DNA of 64,000 bases from JAUIJL01 sp965366625. Lineage in GTDB: Bacteria; Acidobacteriota; Thermoanaerobaculia; Multivoradales; J023. The DNA lies in NCBI GenBank assembly GCA_965366625.1, contig CBDUGP010000031.1:18893-82892 (forward strand), written 5' to 3'. Shown in pieces: positions 26,738-35,563 of the stretch. The position numbers and the translations under genes are program-made. The notes under the pieces were generated by a model. That model was not told the DNA's origin. It searched no databases and worked only from the letters and a program-made list of their open reading frames with translations. Every line of letters starts with the position of its first letter. Positions within the stretch are counted from its first letter, which is position 1.

Positions 26738-27048
26738 CACGAACGGGATCCTCGGTAGCAAAAGCGACGATGAATGAAGCTCGATCACCGCGCGGGCGGC
26801 CGGCGATCCAAGCCAGGAAGCATGTCTTAGACGGGTCTTCGTGTGGCGTCATCATATAGATGAGGTCGACGCTTGGGAATGCGCCCCATCCGCGTCCGGT
26901 AGCAGGACCCGCGCGCTTCCAAACCGGCATCTCGGGATCGCCGCCTTTGCAAGCAGGGTGGAATGAAGTGTGGTGGAATAACGCGTCGTCGCGCGCGTCG
27001 AGCCGCCGAAGAGCCCACCCCACCGAAAGACCCGTGGAGACCCGAGCA
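26738..27048. promoter_or_regulatory. Divergent promoter region of the NRPS operon and the dehydrogenase
   Basis: 311 bases separate the two divergent start codons. An inverted repeat TCATC-ATATA-GATGA lies at 26849-26863, flanked by cgtc/gacg. On the minus strand it contains TATATGAT, which could be a -10 element for the NRPS operon, but no convincing -35 is visible. A direct repeat of tggaat lies near 26930-26975. No gene is supported here. Confidence 0.4.
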
Positions 27049-28206
27049 ATGGATTTCAGCTGGACCGAAGATCAGGAGCGTCTCTACGGAGAAGCGGTCG
27101 AATTCGCTCAAAGAGAGCTTAATGGCGATCTGGGTGGCGATCTCGTCGAGCGGGACGCCAAAGGCGAGCTCAACACGGCGGCCTGGCAGAAGGCGGCGGA
27201 TTTTGGCGTGCTCGGCTGGTGCATGCCCAAGGCCTACGGCGGAGCCGGCTTCGACGTGGTGACCGCGATCCGCTTGCTCGAAGGGATCGGTTACGGATGT
27301 AGGGACAACGCTCTGACCCTCGGCCTGAACGGTCAGATTTGGAGCGTGCAAGCCCCGCTATTGCATTTCGGCTCCGAGCAGCAAAAGCAGAAGTATTTGC
27401 CCCGTCTGTGCTCAGGCGAGCTGATGGCAGCCCACGGCATGACCGAGCCGGAAAGCGGCTCGGACGCGTTCTCCTTGCGCACGACGGCCGAAAAGACGGA
27501 CGGCGGTTATGTGCTCAACGGCCATAAGGCCTACGTGGGGCTGGCACCCGTCGCCGGCTTGAGCTTGGTGTTCGCCAACACCCGGCCCGAGGTCGGTCAA
27601 TGGGGCATCTCGGCGTTCCTGGTCGAGCGAGAATTCGACGGTTACGAGGCCCCGCCGGCCCGACCGAAGATGGGGCTGCGGACCAACCCCTTGGGCGACA
27701 TCCTGCTCAAGGATTGCTTTGTGCCCGAAGCAAATCGGTTGGGTCCCGAAGGCATCGGCGTCAGCATCTTCAACTATTCCATGGATTGGGAGCGGGGTTT
27801 CATCTTCGCCGGCCACGTGGGATCGATGGCTCGTCAACTAGACGACTGCGTCCGGTTTTCAAGGGATCGCCGGCAATTCGGCCAAGCGATCGGCGAGTTT
27901 CAAAGCGTTTCCAATCGCATCGCGGACATGCGCCTGCGACTCGAAACCTCACGTCTGCTGCTCTACAAGCTGGCATGGATGAAAGAAAACGACCAGCCCG
28001 CCATGCTCGAAGCCGCCATGACTAAATTACACGTGGGAGAAGCCTTCGCCCAAAACAGCCTCGACGCCATGCGCATCCACGGCGCCAAAGGCTATTTGGC
28101 CGAATACGGGGTAGAACGAGACGTGCGCGACGCCCTCGGCGGAGTCATTTACTCGGGCACCTCGGACATCCAACGCAACATCATCGCTAAAATTACCGGC
28201 GGCTGA
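27049..28206 (+). CDS. Acyl-CoA-dehydrogenase-family flavoprotein, PltE-like
   Basis: 385 aa, starting MDFSWTEDQERLYGEA; GGAG lies about 10 bases upstream. It has AHGMTEPESGSDA at 128-140, LNGHKAYVGLAPVA at 156-169, the probable catalytic base Glu248 in SMDWERG, RRQFGQAIGEFQSVSNRIADM and a C-terminal YSGTSDIQRNIIA. The order GHK-(S/A)-(Y/F)-xG-x-APxA and SMxWERxxxFA is what I recall of PltE/RedW, which oxidise prolyl-S-carrier to pyrrolyl-S-carrier, rather than of fatty acyl-CoA dehydrogenases. It is divergent from the NRPS operon that holds the matching ligase and carrier. A role in making a dehydro or pyrrole-type starter is therefore likely. A fatty acyl substrate cannot be excluded. Confidence 0.85.
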   Translation: MDFSWTEDQERLYGEAVEFAQRELNGDLGGDLVERDAKGELNTAAWQKAADFGVLGWCMPKAYGGAGFDVVTAIRLLEGIGYGCRDNALTLGLNGQIWSVQAPLLHFGSEQQKQKYLPRLCSGELMAAHGMTEPESGSDAFSLRTTAEKTDGGYVLNGHKAYVGLAPVAGLSLVFANTRPEVGQWGISAFLVEREFDGYEAPPARPKMGLRTNPLGDILLKDCFVPEANRLGPEGIGVSIFNYSMDWERGFIFAGHVGSMARQLDDCVRFSRDRRQFGQAIGEFQSVSNRIADMRLRLETSRLLLYKLAWMKENDQPAMLEAAMTKLHVGEAFAQNSLDAMRIHGAKGYLAEYGVERDVRDALGGVIYSGTSDIQRNIIAKITGG

Positions 28207-28430
28207 ACAGCTCACTAGCGTTCTTCCTGCGAACAGACGACCCTGCATCCTGCGGCAGGCCGGCATCTTGGAATCCGGGCTGCCCCGTCAGGGGCGAGGC
28301 ATGGGTAGCCTCGGGCTTCAGCCCGTGGCGACACCTGGCCTATGGCGACACCTGGCCCATGGCGCGGACCCGTGGCGCGGGCCCGGATCACGATATTGAG
28401 CGCCACGGCTAGCCTCCATGAGCGAGACCG
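28207..28430. repeat. Intergenic hairpins and tandem repeats between convergent genes
   Basis: The gap between the dehydrogenase and a convergent secreted-protein gene holds stem-loops GCCCC-gtca-GGGGC (28282-28295) and CGGGCT-tc-AGCCCG (28312-28325), then 17-bp units (tggcgacacctggccta type, 28326-28359) and 13-bp units (tggcgcggacccg type, 28360-28385). It looks like a REP-type element and may also end transcription from both sides; there is no T tract. Confidence 0.5.
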
Positions 28431-29438
28431 TTACGGAGGCATGGAACCTCGATAGACCAAATCCCGAATATTGATGCTCCAAAGCTCTTTTTGGCTGCCG
28501 AGCTCGACGGCAACGAGCCGTAGTCCGCGGGTCTCGAAATCGCCGGATTCCAGCCGCCGGCGGAAGGGCGCGGACTCGTGGATCAGGGTCGTGCCGCTGA
28601 CGAAAAACGCCGCCGCTGAGGTCGGTCGATCGACGCTGCCGAGCACGCGGTTATTCGCTCGATCGAGGATCGTCCAACGATAGCGATTCCAGGGATCGGC
28701 GGTTTTTTGACTCGCCAACACATGGGCATCGTCACCGGCACGGAATTGACGACCGTCGACGTCGGGCAAACGCTCTTCAGCGCTCAGGTCGAATCGTCGG
28801 TCGGCCCGTTTCGGGGCTGAAGCCTCGATCGCTTGGGCGCTGCCGGTGTTGGGATCGAGCCGAAGCGACCCGTCGAGCTGTTGGAGCTGGTGCGTTTCCT
28901 CACCGGCCACCACCGGCGCGCCCCTCAGGGGTCGGCTGGAGAAGGTCCAGGACAATAGAACCTCGCCGCCGGTGACCATGGTCGTGGCGGTGAAGCTCTG
29001 ATGCGGTCGATCGGTGACCCAACCCCCGGCGCTGCCGGGCAGATCGGCGGTGATCGTGCTCAAAACCTCGCCGCTGCGGACGTTCAAGAAGACGATCTCG
29101 ACCTTGCCGATCCTGCCGGAGTCTTTGAGGGCGATCAGCTGATCGCCGAACAGACCCACGGGTCGTTCGGCGGTTTCGCTCTGCCAAAGGACGTCGCCCT
29201 CGGTGTTGTACGCGGCGACGCCGTCGGCTGCCATCACGTAAAGCGCGGCACGGGCCGGGTCGATCACCACGCCGGGTCGCATCAAGAAGCTCTCCGCCGA
29301 GGTCTCGAGTTCAGCGGAGTTCGGCGGGGTGTAGGCGAAGGCGGGAAAGGCCGCCAGGCCGAGGGATAAGCCGAGGCAGAAACAGAGGAATAGGCTCGTG
29401 GGTGCCATGGAAGTGAGTTTTCCTTTTTTATATGTCAT
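28431..29438 (-). CDS. Secreted protein with PQQ-like propeller features
   Basis: 335 aa from ATG 29438, preceded by AAGGAAAAGG; a GTG at 29453 would overlap the upstream stop. A signal peptide (LFLCFCLGLSLGLAAFPAFA) is clear. The mature part has alternating short strands and repeats such as VIDPARAALYVMAADGVAAYNTEGDVLWQ, here 29 residues, in keeping with beta-propeller proteins of the PQQ-repeat kind (key residues ALYV, AYNTEG and VLWQ); the same style returns near LGSQKELWSINI. I do not recognise a specific function. It lies directly behind the Asp-box protein and probably shares its transcript. Confidence 0.65.
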   Translation of the reverse strand: MTYKKGKLTSMAPTSLFLCFCLGLSLGLAAFPAFAYTPPNSAELETSAESFLMRPGVVIDPARAALYVMAADGVAAYNTEGDVLWQSETAERPVGLFGDQLIALKDSGRIGKVEIVFLNVRSGEVLSTITADLPGSAGGWVTDRPHQSFTATTMVTGGEVLLSWTFSSRPLRGAPVVAGEETHQLQQLDGSLRLDPNTGSAQAIEASAPKRADRRFDLSAEERLPDVDGRQFRAGDDAHVLASQKTADPWNRYRWTILDRANNRVLGSVDRPTSAAAFFVSGTTLIHESAPFRRRLESGDFETRGLRLVAVELGSQKELWSINIRDLVYRGSMPP

Positions 29439-29449
29439 GACCTTTTCCT

Positions 29450-31864
29450 TCACGGTACCGAGCTGGCCCAGGCGGACACATCACCGGACTCGAAACCGTC
29501 ACTGAAGATGTCGACGGCCGGCTGGAGCGCCGGTTGCAGCTTGAAGGCCCCGCGGCCGAGCAGGCCGGCGATCAAGGCGTCGTCCGCGGCGTCGTAGTCG
29601 AGTTCCATGACGATCGCGTTGGGAAGATCGGTGCCGAGGGTGTCCCAGTCCGTAAAACCGCTGCTGTCGAACGCGACATAGGCACCGCGATCCGTGCCGA
29701 CCACGAGGGCGTCGTCGGTGGCTGGAATGAAGGCCAGGGTACGCAGGGTCTGTGGATCAAAGGTCGAGAAAAGATTGCCGGTCACATCACCCCAAGAGGT
29801 GCCCGAATTGGTGGAGAAAAAGACTTGGTTTGAATCGATCGCGAACAGGCGCGCCGGCGAGTCCGGATCGATGGTGAGGTCGTTGATCGATCCACCCGGT
29901 GGGGTCACCGCGGTCAGCGCCGCGGGAGGCGCTGAGGTGCGGCCGAAAATATCGCTGCCTTCCGCCACATAGAGCAGGTCGGCATTGCCCGGCACGCCAT
30001 AAACGATCGGATCGCCCTGGAAGCCGTTGATCGTAATCCCGGCACCGATCGCCGACACCGTGTCGCCCTGATCGGACGACTCGTAAACACCGTTGGACGC
30101 ACCGATGATCAGGCGGTCCCCGTCGACCTCGTTCACCGCGATCGGTGTGTAGAACTGAGCCGAGGGCGGCGTGCCGCCGCCGACCAGGGTCAGGCTGGGG
30201 AACGACTCGGATTGCAGCACGTTGGAGCTGTCGTAAGTTCGTTTTCTGAAAGCGCCGAGGAATTGGTAGCTCGTGAAACGAGACGACATGCCGGGGGTTG
30301 AGATGTCGTCGACCGCCGTGTCGCCACCGTCGCCGGTGGAGGTGCTGAAGAAGTCGGGCATGTTGGTGACGAGCTGCTCGGTACTGCCGGTGTCCTGGGC
30401 GCCGCCGAAGACGATATTCGAGTTCGAGTCGTAGGCGACCCCATGATATTCCGTGGTTTGCAAATCGCCGATCAGCGAGAACCAATCGCCGGCCGCCGAG
30501 TTCGGTGAGGTGCGTTTGTAGATGCCGCCGTCGTCGGTTTCGATCAAGTTGCCGTCAGCGTCGAAGGTCATTTCGCGCGAATCGGCGTGGGGTGACGACG
30601 AGCTTGCGGTGCCGGTGTGGGTCAGCCGTGTCCACTGCAGGCCGGCGCCGGCCGAGGCGTCGCCACGGAAGATTCGACCGGAATAGTCGAGGGCACCGCT
30701 CGAATTGGGGAAGAAGAGGTTCGCCCCCGAGCCCTCACCGAAATACGGTTGGCGGTCGCCGGCCAGGTAAACGGTGTTGACGTCGGAGGGATCCGCGGCG
30801 ATTGAAAGATGGGTGCCACCCTGGCCGCCGGGGTGAATGCCGATCGCCACGTCGCCGTGTTCGATCGTTTGTGGAATATCCATCGCGGTCCAACTGGTGC
30901 CGCTGTCGCCCGAGCGGAAGATGCCGGTGAGTCGGCCGAATTTCACGATCGCAGCGTAAACGTCGACGCCGGTCGGGCCGACGGCAAATTCGACATTGCT
31001 GACGTTGCTGACCAGCATCGAGTCCATGGCAGCGCTCGAAATCTTGGCCCAAGTGGCGCCGGTGTCGGTGCTTTTATAAACACCGCTGACGCCACCGAAG
31101 TCATCGGCATTTACCATGCTGGTGTAGAGAATGGTGTTGTCGCTCGGATCACCCACCAAATCGTGGCTGTTGCCACCGGGCAGGCCGGTGGCGGAGCCGT
31201 CGCCGCTGGAGATCGCCGTGAAGCCGGCTCCGGTATCCGTCGAGCGGAAAATGCCCCGGTCACCGCTGCCCGTATTCACCGACACCACGAGGGTCGCACC
31301 GCGCGGGGCCACGCCGGAAATGTTCTTGCCGTTCAAGGTGCCGCCGCCGTCGATCGGCGTCCAGCTGGTGCCGCCGTCGGTCGAACGCAGCAGGCCGATG
31401 CGCTCGCCGCGTCGGCCATAGCTGGAATAACCGCCGATCCCGGCGAGCAAGGTTTGGTGAGTGCCGTCGGTGGGGTCGAGAGCCAGGGCGCCGATCGAGA
31501 GGGAGTCCTGGTCGTCGGTGAGATTCGTCCAATTCGGCGCTGCGGCCGTGGCGTTGGTGGTCTTCCACACGCCCGCGTTGACACCGCCGATCCACAGGAT
31601 GTCGGCGTCGCTAGGATGGGCGACCACCACGTGCACCGCGCCGACGACCTGATTGTCCTGGCCGACATTCTCCACCTGCCCATTGCCGGCCGGTCCGGGG
31701 CCCTGAGCCTGCCAAGCACCGCCGAATGCCTTTTGCGGCGGCGCCGCAGACATTGGGGCGACCACCAACAGACACAGCACCCCTGAGGCCATCAGCCCCA
31801 GAGGTTTGTGCAAGCGATCTTGGGCCATTCTCAAAGTGAATGGACTTCGGGTTTTCCGAGTCAT
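29450..31864 (-). CDS. Secreted VPS10/sialidase-like Asp-box beta-propeller protein
   Basis: 804 aa, ATG preceded by AAGGAG at seven bases. A signal peptide (LMASGVLCLLVVAPMSA) leads into a propeller with Asp-box repeats: STDGGTSWTP, STDTGAGF, STDTGATWAK, SGDSGTSWTA, SSDQGDTVS and STNSGTSWGD. Proteins of this type are secreted or surface-bound and often bind or cut glycans or peptides, but catalytic residues of sialidases are not evident. The last residues are IFSDGFESGDVSAWASSVP, one of several such tails in this window. The smaller secreted gene follows almost immediately, suggesting a two-gene operon. Confidence 0.8.
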   Translation of the reverse strand: MTRKTRSPFTLRMAQDRLHKPLGLMASGVLCLLVVAPMSAAPPQKAFGGAWQAQGPGPAGNGQVENVGQDNQVVGAVHVVVAHPSDADILWIGGVNAGVWKTTNATAAAPNWTNLTDDQDSLSIGALALDPTDGTHQTLLAGIGGYSSYGRRGERIGLLRSTDGGTSWTPIDGGGTLNGKNISGVAPRGATLVVSVNTGSGDRGIFRSTDTGAGFTAISSGDGSATGLPGGNSHDLVGDPSDNTILYTSMVNADDFGGVSGVYKSTDTGATWAKISSAAMDSMLVSNVSNVEFAVGPTGVDVYAAIVKFGRLTGIFRSGDSGTSWTAMDIPQTIEHGDVAIGIHPGGQGGTHLSIAADPSDVNTVYLAGDRQPYFGEGSGANLFFPNSSGALDYSGRIFRGDASAGAGLQWTRLTHTGTASSSSPHADSREMTFDADGNLIETDDGGIYKRTSPNSAAGDWFSLIGDLQTTEYHGVAYDSNSNIVFGGAQDTGSTEQLVTNMPDFFSTSTGDGGDTAVDDISTPGMSSRFTSYQFLGAFRKRTYDSSNVLQSESFPSLTLVGGGTPPSAQFYTPIAVNEVDGDRLIIGASNGVYESSDQGDTVSAIGAGITINGFQGDPIVYGVPGNADLLYVAEGSDIFGRTSAPPAALTAVTPPGGSINDLTIDPDSPARLFAIDSNQVFFSTNSGTSWGDVTGNLFSTFDPQTLRTLAFIPATDDALVVGTDRGAYVAFDSSGFTDWDTLGTDLPNAIVMELDYDAADDALIAGLLGRGAFKLQPALQPAVDIFSDGFESGDVSAWASSVP

Positions 31865-32179
31865 GTGGGCTCCTTAAGGCGTGGGCGTCACAGAAGAGGT
31901 TGATCGTCGTTTGCCTGGGTCAAGATCCTTACGCTGGATCCGAAGCTTAAAGATTCTTGATGAGGATGGGTGGAGATCTGGGCCAGGTGGCGGCTTTGGG
32001 GAGCCCAACGGGCTTCGGCTGCCGCACGGCCATGTTCCTAATCGCGATATTGGATCCGATTTACCGCAAAATGATTTAGGCAGCCAGACAAAAGCTGCCG
32101 AGTTCGGAGAGTGTAGAAGGGTGGCGGCGTTCCCGCCTGCTACACGGCCCATCTCGCGGCCCTCGACGGCGCCGCAGGC
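31865..32179. other. Intergenic region, no gene seen
   Basis: 315 bases between two minus-strand genes. It holds the ribosome site of the Asp-box gene and an imperfect inverted repeat (tcaagatcctt at 31919 against aaagattcttga ending near 31962) that may be an operator or hairpin. Nothing else is recognisable. Confidence 0.5.
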
Positions 32180-32818
32180 TCAGGGGTTCTTGAAAAGCGA
32201 ATAAAACGTCCGCACCAAGTCCACGTGAGCCTCGGTCGGGTGGTGGTCCTCGGCGCTCCAGGACACGGTGTGCTCACCCTCGCAGGCGTTGCGCAGAATA
32301 AACCGATAGAGAGACGGATGATGGGCCCCGAGTTCGCGCGGCGCGACGCCTATCTCCAGCACCTTCAGCTCGTCCACGAGGCGGACCAAGAATCGACGGC
32401 GTTCGTCTTCGGAGCGCTCCAGCTGGTGGACCCAAGACTGGCGATACGCGATCTCCTCCTCGGTCAAAGGCGGACCGCCTTCGAGCGCCTCGAGCTCCCG
32501 CTCCAGCATCTTTTCCTGAGCCTCGAACGACGGCACCTTCTGCACCTGAGACGTCACCCCTGGCTCAATCGATACCCGGTATTCCTCTGATCCACTGCCC
32601 CACAGTGGATCGGCAATGATCGTCAGCTCCGCCCACACCGGCGGGCATTCCACGGCCTTCACCTCGGGGTCGGCAGTGGCATCCACGGTAGCCTGTGCCC
32701 ACACTGCGGAGGCCGCCAATAGCGGCAGGACCGCCAGCGCCGCAGTCCCCCATTTGACGAAGGGACGACGTTTCCCCAGAAAGGGTGCTCCTCGAAAGTG
32801 CTTTTCTTGGCTTGCCAT
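32180..32818 (-). CDS. Secreted hypothetical protein, 212 aa
   Basis: Start taken at ATG 32818 because GAGGGATGG lies just upstream; an ATG at 32839 is seven codons earlier. After a basic N-terminus (GKRRPFVKW) a hydrophobic signal peptide ends at SAVWAQA. The mature protein has a strand-rich first half (WAELTIIADPLWG), a highly charged helix near residues 105-160 (EKMLERELEALEGG, then QLERSEDERRRFLVRL) and a C-terminal half ending in VRTFYSLFKNP. No family was recognised. A short orphan tail fragment on the opposite strand lies 70 bases upstream. Confidence 0.6.
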   Translation of the reverse strand: MASQEKHFRGAPFLGKRRPFVKWGTAALAVLPLLAASAVWAQATVDATADPEVKAVECPPVWAELTIIADPLWGSGSEEYRVSIEPGVTSQVQKVPSFEAQEKMLERELEALEGGPPLTEEEIAYRQSWVHQLERSEDERRRFLVRLVDELKVLEIGVAPRELGAHHPSLYRFILRNACEGEHTVSWSAEDHHPTEAHVDLVRTFYSLFKNP

Positions 32819-32888
32819 GATTCCATCCCTCACTCGCATACTTCGTCGATCTTATCTAAACGCTTCGGAGCGCCGGAACCTGCATGCC

Positions 32889-32948
32889 GTGATCTTCGCA
32901 GACGGCTTCGAATCAGGCGATCTCAGTGCTTGGTCTTCGGAGCCTTGA
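32889..32948 (+). pseudogene. Orphan DGFESGD tail fragment
   Basis: Nineteen codons read VIFADGFESGDLSAWSSEP and then TGA. This is the same tail that ends three secreted proteins in this window, but the frame upstream runs antisense through the secreted hypothetical gene and has no coding character of its own. It looks like the surviving 3' end of a lost gene. Confidence 0.6.
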
Positions 32949-33010
32949 GGAACGCGGTGGCCATCTGATGGCGTAGTATCACCCTCCTAGCCTTGATTCG
33001 AGGAGGAAGC

Positions 33011-33892
33011 ATGCTGAATGTCGTCGTGGTCGTCGCTTTGAGGGTCGCCGTGCTGGCGGGCATAGTGCTTGCGGTCGCAGTGATCCTTGGAGCCCGCCGC
33101 TGGACTACCGAGACGCGAGAGCTGCGGAAACGACTGGAGGCGGGTCGAGTGCCGGTGCGACCCGAAACGGTCGATTTTGGTGAGATGGAGGGCCTTCCCG
33201 CTCCGGTTCAGCGTTTCTTCCGCGCGGCGCTCACAGAAGGGCAGCCGATGGTGACAGGGGTGCATGTGCGGCACCGCGGAACTTTCAACATGGGCGAGAC
33301 CGCCGACCAATGGAAGCCGTTCACTTCGGATCAACGGATCGTCACCCAGCGGCCCGGTTTTGACTGGGACGGCCGAATCGCGATGATGCCCGGGCTGACC
33401 GTCCGCGTCCACGATGCCTATTTGGCGGGCGAAGGGTTGCTCCACGCCTCGCTGTTCGGGCTCTTCTCACTGGCTGACGTGAGAGGAAGCCGCGCCATTG
33501 CAGAGGGCGAGCTGATGCGCTTTTTTGCTGAAGCCGCATGGTATCCAACGGCGCTGCTTCCCAGCCAAGGTGTACGGTGGGAGCCTCTCGACGACCGCTC
33601 TGCTTACGCCGAGCTGACGGACGGCAGCCTTTCGGTGACGATGCGCTTTACCTTCAACGAATCGGACCTCATCGAAACCGTCAGCGCTGAGGCGCGCGGG
33701 AGAATGGTGGGGGGTGAGAGCGTCCCCACACCGTGGGAGGGACGATTCTGGGGCTACAGCGAACGGCAGGGCATGAACGTGCCGTTGGAAGGTGAAGTGG
33801 CTTGGATCCTTCCAACCGGCACGAAACCTTATTGGCGCGGTCGCATCAGCGAGATCGGTTACGAGTTCAGAAGCTGGCTGCGCGCTCAGTGA
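33011..33892 (+). CDS. DUF6544-like membrane-anchored protein
   Basis: 293 aa; ATG 33011 follows a full AGGAGG by five bases, which decides the start over an upstream ATG-like codon at 32993. One N-terminal membrane helix (VVVVVALRVAVLAGIVLAVAVIL) is followed by a soluble domain with GLPAPVQRFF, HRGTFNM, QWKPFTSDQ, WDGRIAMMPG, RFFAEAAWYPTALL, TPWEGRF and GMNVPLEGEVAW. This order is what I know of the DUF6544 family, whose function is unknown. The domain probably faces the periplasm. It stands alone between unrelated genes. Confidence 0.75.
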   Translation: MLNVVVVVALRVAVLAGIVLAVAVILGARRWTTETRELRKRLEAGRVPVRPETVDFGEMEGLPAPVQRFFRAALTEGQPMVTGVHVRHRGTFNMGETADQWKPFTSDQRIVTQRPGFDWDGRIAMMPGLTVRVHDAYLAGEGLLHASLFGLFSLADVRGSRAIAEGELMRFFAEAAWYPTALLPSQGVRWEPLDDRSAYAELTDGSLSVTMRFTFNESDLIETVSAEARGRMVGGESVPTPWEGRFWGYSERQGMNVPLEGEVAWILPTGTKPYWRGRISEIGYEFRSWLRAQ

Positions 33893-34048
33893 GTAGACGG
33901 CAGGTTTCGACCATCACGTTCAGCGCTGCGATTCAAAATGTCCGATTATAAATCTTATGTAAACTAGTTGAATAGACTCAACCGGCCCGTCTTCAATCGA
34001 AATTGCGGACTTGGATCCCCATCCTCGCTTAAATAGATGGAGATCTAT

Positions 34049-35260
34049 ATGTTGAAAACAATCAAAGTTGCTGCGTCCCTTTTTGTCCTGTCCATGCCCT
34101 TCTGCCAAACCGCAACGGCTCAGCCGCCCGTGGATTTGGAGTTGGTCTCTCTCGGCGTGTCGGTTTCGACACCACTCGCCGTGCGCCATGCCGACGACGG
34201 ATCGAACCGCCTTTTCGTGGTTCAACGGTCCGGAACGATCGTGATTTATGAGCCGGGAACCGGAATCTTGCCCTCACCGTTCCTGAATATCACGGCTCAG
34301 GTGGACACCACCTTTGAGGGTGGCCTGTTGGGGTTGGCGTTCCATCCGGACTACGCCACCAACGGTTATTTCTACGTCAATTACACCCGTGACGGTACCG
34401 GCGGGGATTCTCTCGAGACTGTGATCGAGCGATTCGAGGTTTCCGCCGGCGATGCCAACGATGCCGACGAGGCTTCCGGTTTCGAGATCATCACCATCGG
34501 CCAGCCGGCCGCCAATCACAACGGTGGTGACCTCCACTTTGGTCCGGACGGTTACCTATATATCGGTATGGGCGACGGCGGTGGGTCGAGCGCCACCTCT
34601 CAGAACATCAATAACCTATTGGGCAAGATGCTGCGCATCGACCCCTGCGACACGGCCTCGTGCCCGAATCCCTACACCGTTCCGGCCGATAATCCTTTAG
34701 TAGGCGCTTCCGGTCTCGACGAAATTTGGGGCATCGGTTTTCGTAACCCTTATCGTTGGAGCTTCGATCGCGAAACCGGCGACCTTCTGATCGCCGATGT
34801 CGGCTCGGGCTCGCGGGAAGAAGTATCCTTCGAGCCGGCCGGCAGCCCTGGCGGGCTCAACTACGGTTGGAATTGCCGCGAGGGAGATATCGCCGGACCG
34901 GGCGGCTGCTCAGGAACCTTCGTCGACCCGGTCTTGGTCTACGACCACGGCGGTGGTAATTGCTCGATCACCGGCGGCTTCCGCTATCGCGGCTGCATTC
35001 AAGGCCTGCGCGGTACCTATGTCTTTGGCGACTTTTGCTCCGGCAACGTTTACTTCGGCACCGAAGACACCCCGGGCAATTGGAGCTTGAGCACATGGGA
35101 CAGCCTTTCGGGCAGCATTTACGGCTTTGGTGAGGACGAAAGCGGCGAACTCTACCTGCTGCAAGGTGGCAGCATCTCCCGTTTTGAAAGCGCCAGTGAC
35201 TGCGATGTGGGCTTGATTTTTGGTGACGGTTTCGAGTCCGGAGATACCTCAGCCTGGTGA
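34049..35260 (+). CDS. Secreted PQQ-dependent sugar dehydrogenase (GSDH-like)
   Basis: 403 aa; ATG 34049 has ATGGAG six bases upstream, better than the ATG at 34037. A signal peptide (VAASLFVLSMPFCQTATA) precedes the six-bladed propeller: NRLFVVQRSGTI, GGLLGLAFHPDYATNGYFYV, the active-site histidine segment NHNGGDLHFGPDGYLYIGMGDGG (key His in NHNGG), and GFRNPYRWSFD. This is the glucose/sorbosone dehydrogenase fold, which oxidises aldoses or related sugars in the periplasm using PQQ. Cysteines in the second half (CREGD, GNCSITGGFRYRGC) may form disulfides. The protein ends IFGDGFESGDTSAW, a tail shared with other secreted proteins here. A strong terminator follows. Confidence 0.85.
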   Translation: MLKTIKVAASLFVLSMPFCQTATAQPPVDLELVSLGVSVSTPLAVRHADDGSNRLFVVQRSGTIVIYEPGTGILPSPFLNITAQVDTTFEGGLLGLAFHPDYATNGYFYVNYTRDGTGGDSLETVIERFEVSAGDANDADEASGFEIITIGQPAANHNGGDLHFGPDGYLYIGMGDGGGSSATSQNINNLLGKMLRIDPCDTASCPNPYTVPADNPLVGASGLDEIWGIGFRNPYRWSFDRETGDLLIADVGSGSREEVSFEPAGSPGGLNYGWNCREGDIAGPGGCSGTFVDPVLVYDHGGGNCSITGGFRYRGCIQGLRGTYVFGDFCSGNVYFGTEDTPGNWSLSTWDSLSGSIYGFGEDESGELYLLQGGSISRFESASDCDVGLIFGDGFESGDTSAW

Positions 35261-35307
35261 TCCGTCAAGCTCGTGAAAGAACGGCCACGAAGAACAAACG
35301 ACCAGCG

Positions 35308-35335
35308 AACGGGCGACCCAGTGTCGCCCGTTTTT
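35308..35335 (+). terminator. Rho-independent terminator after the sugar dehydrogenase gene
   Basis: A 10-bp perfect stem AACGGGCGAC/GTCGCCCGTT with loop ccagt is followed by a T tract. The rest of the 455-base gap up to the RIC gene holds only the palindrome listed next and no gene. Confidence 0.9.
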
Positions 35336-35563
35336 CGTGGGGGAGATCAACGGATCGGTGGGTTGGACGCTCCTGCGTCCGCGACAAGGTAGCGGGCGAA
35401 TACCTGGGCTTGGTACTGGCGAGCATGTTTTTGCTCCGGCTGCACGATGACTTCGGCGTTGAGGTTTGATGGCGGCTGATTCCCCGCAAGTGGGCGTCGG
35501 ACATGCCGGGCTCGTCATTCGGTAGCTCTCTGAGGAACCTACTCAACTTGCCGAAGTGCTTGC

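Noticed and set aside
27049..28206. Dehydrogenase as an ordinary fatty acyl-CoA dehydrogenase
   Set aside because: No other beta-oxidation gene is near, and the GHKAYVGLAPVA and SMDWERG segments look like the prolyl-carrier oxidase group; kept only as an alternative.
28282..28325. Hairpins as a tRNA or small RNA gene
   Set aside because: They are short isolated stems without cloverleaf spacing, promoter or T tract.
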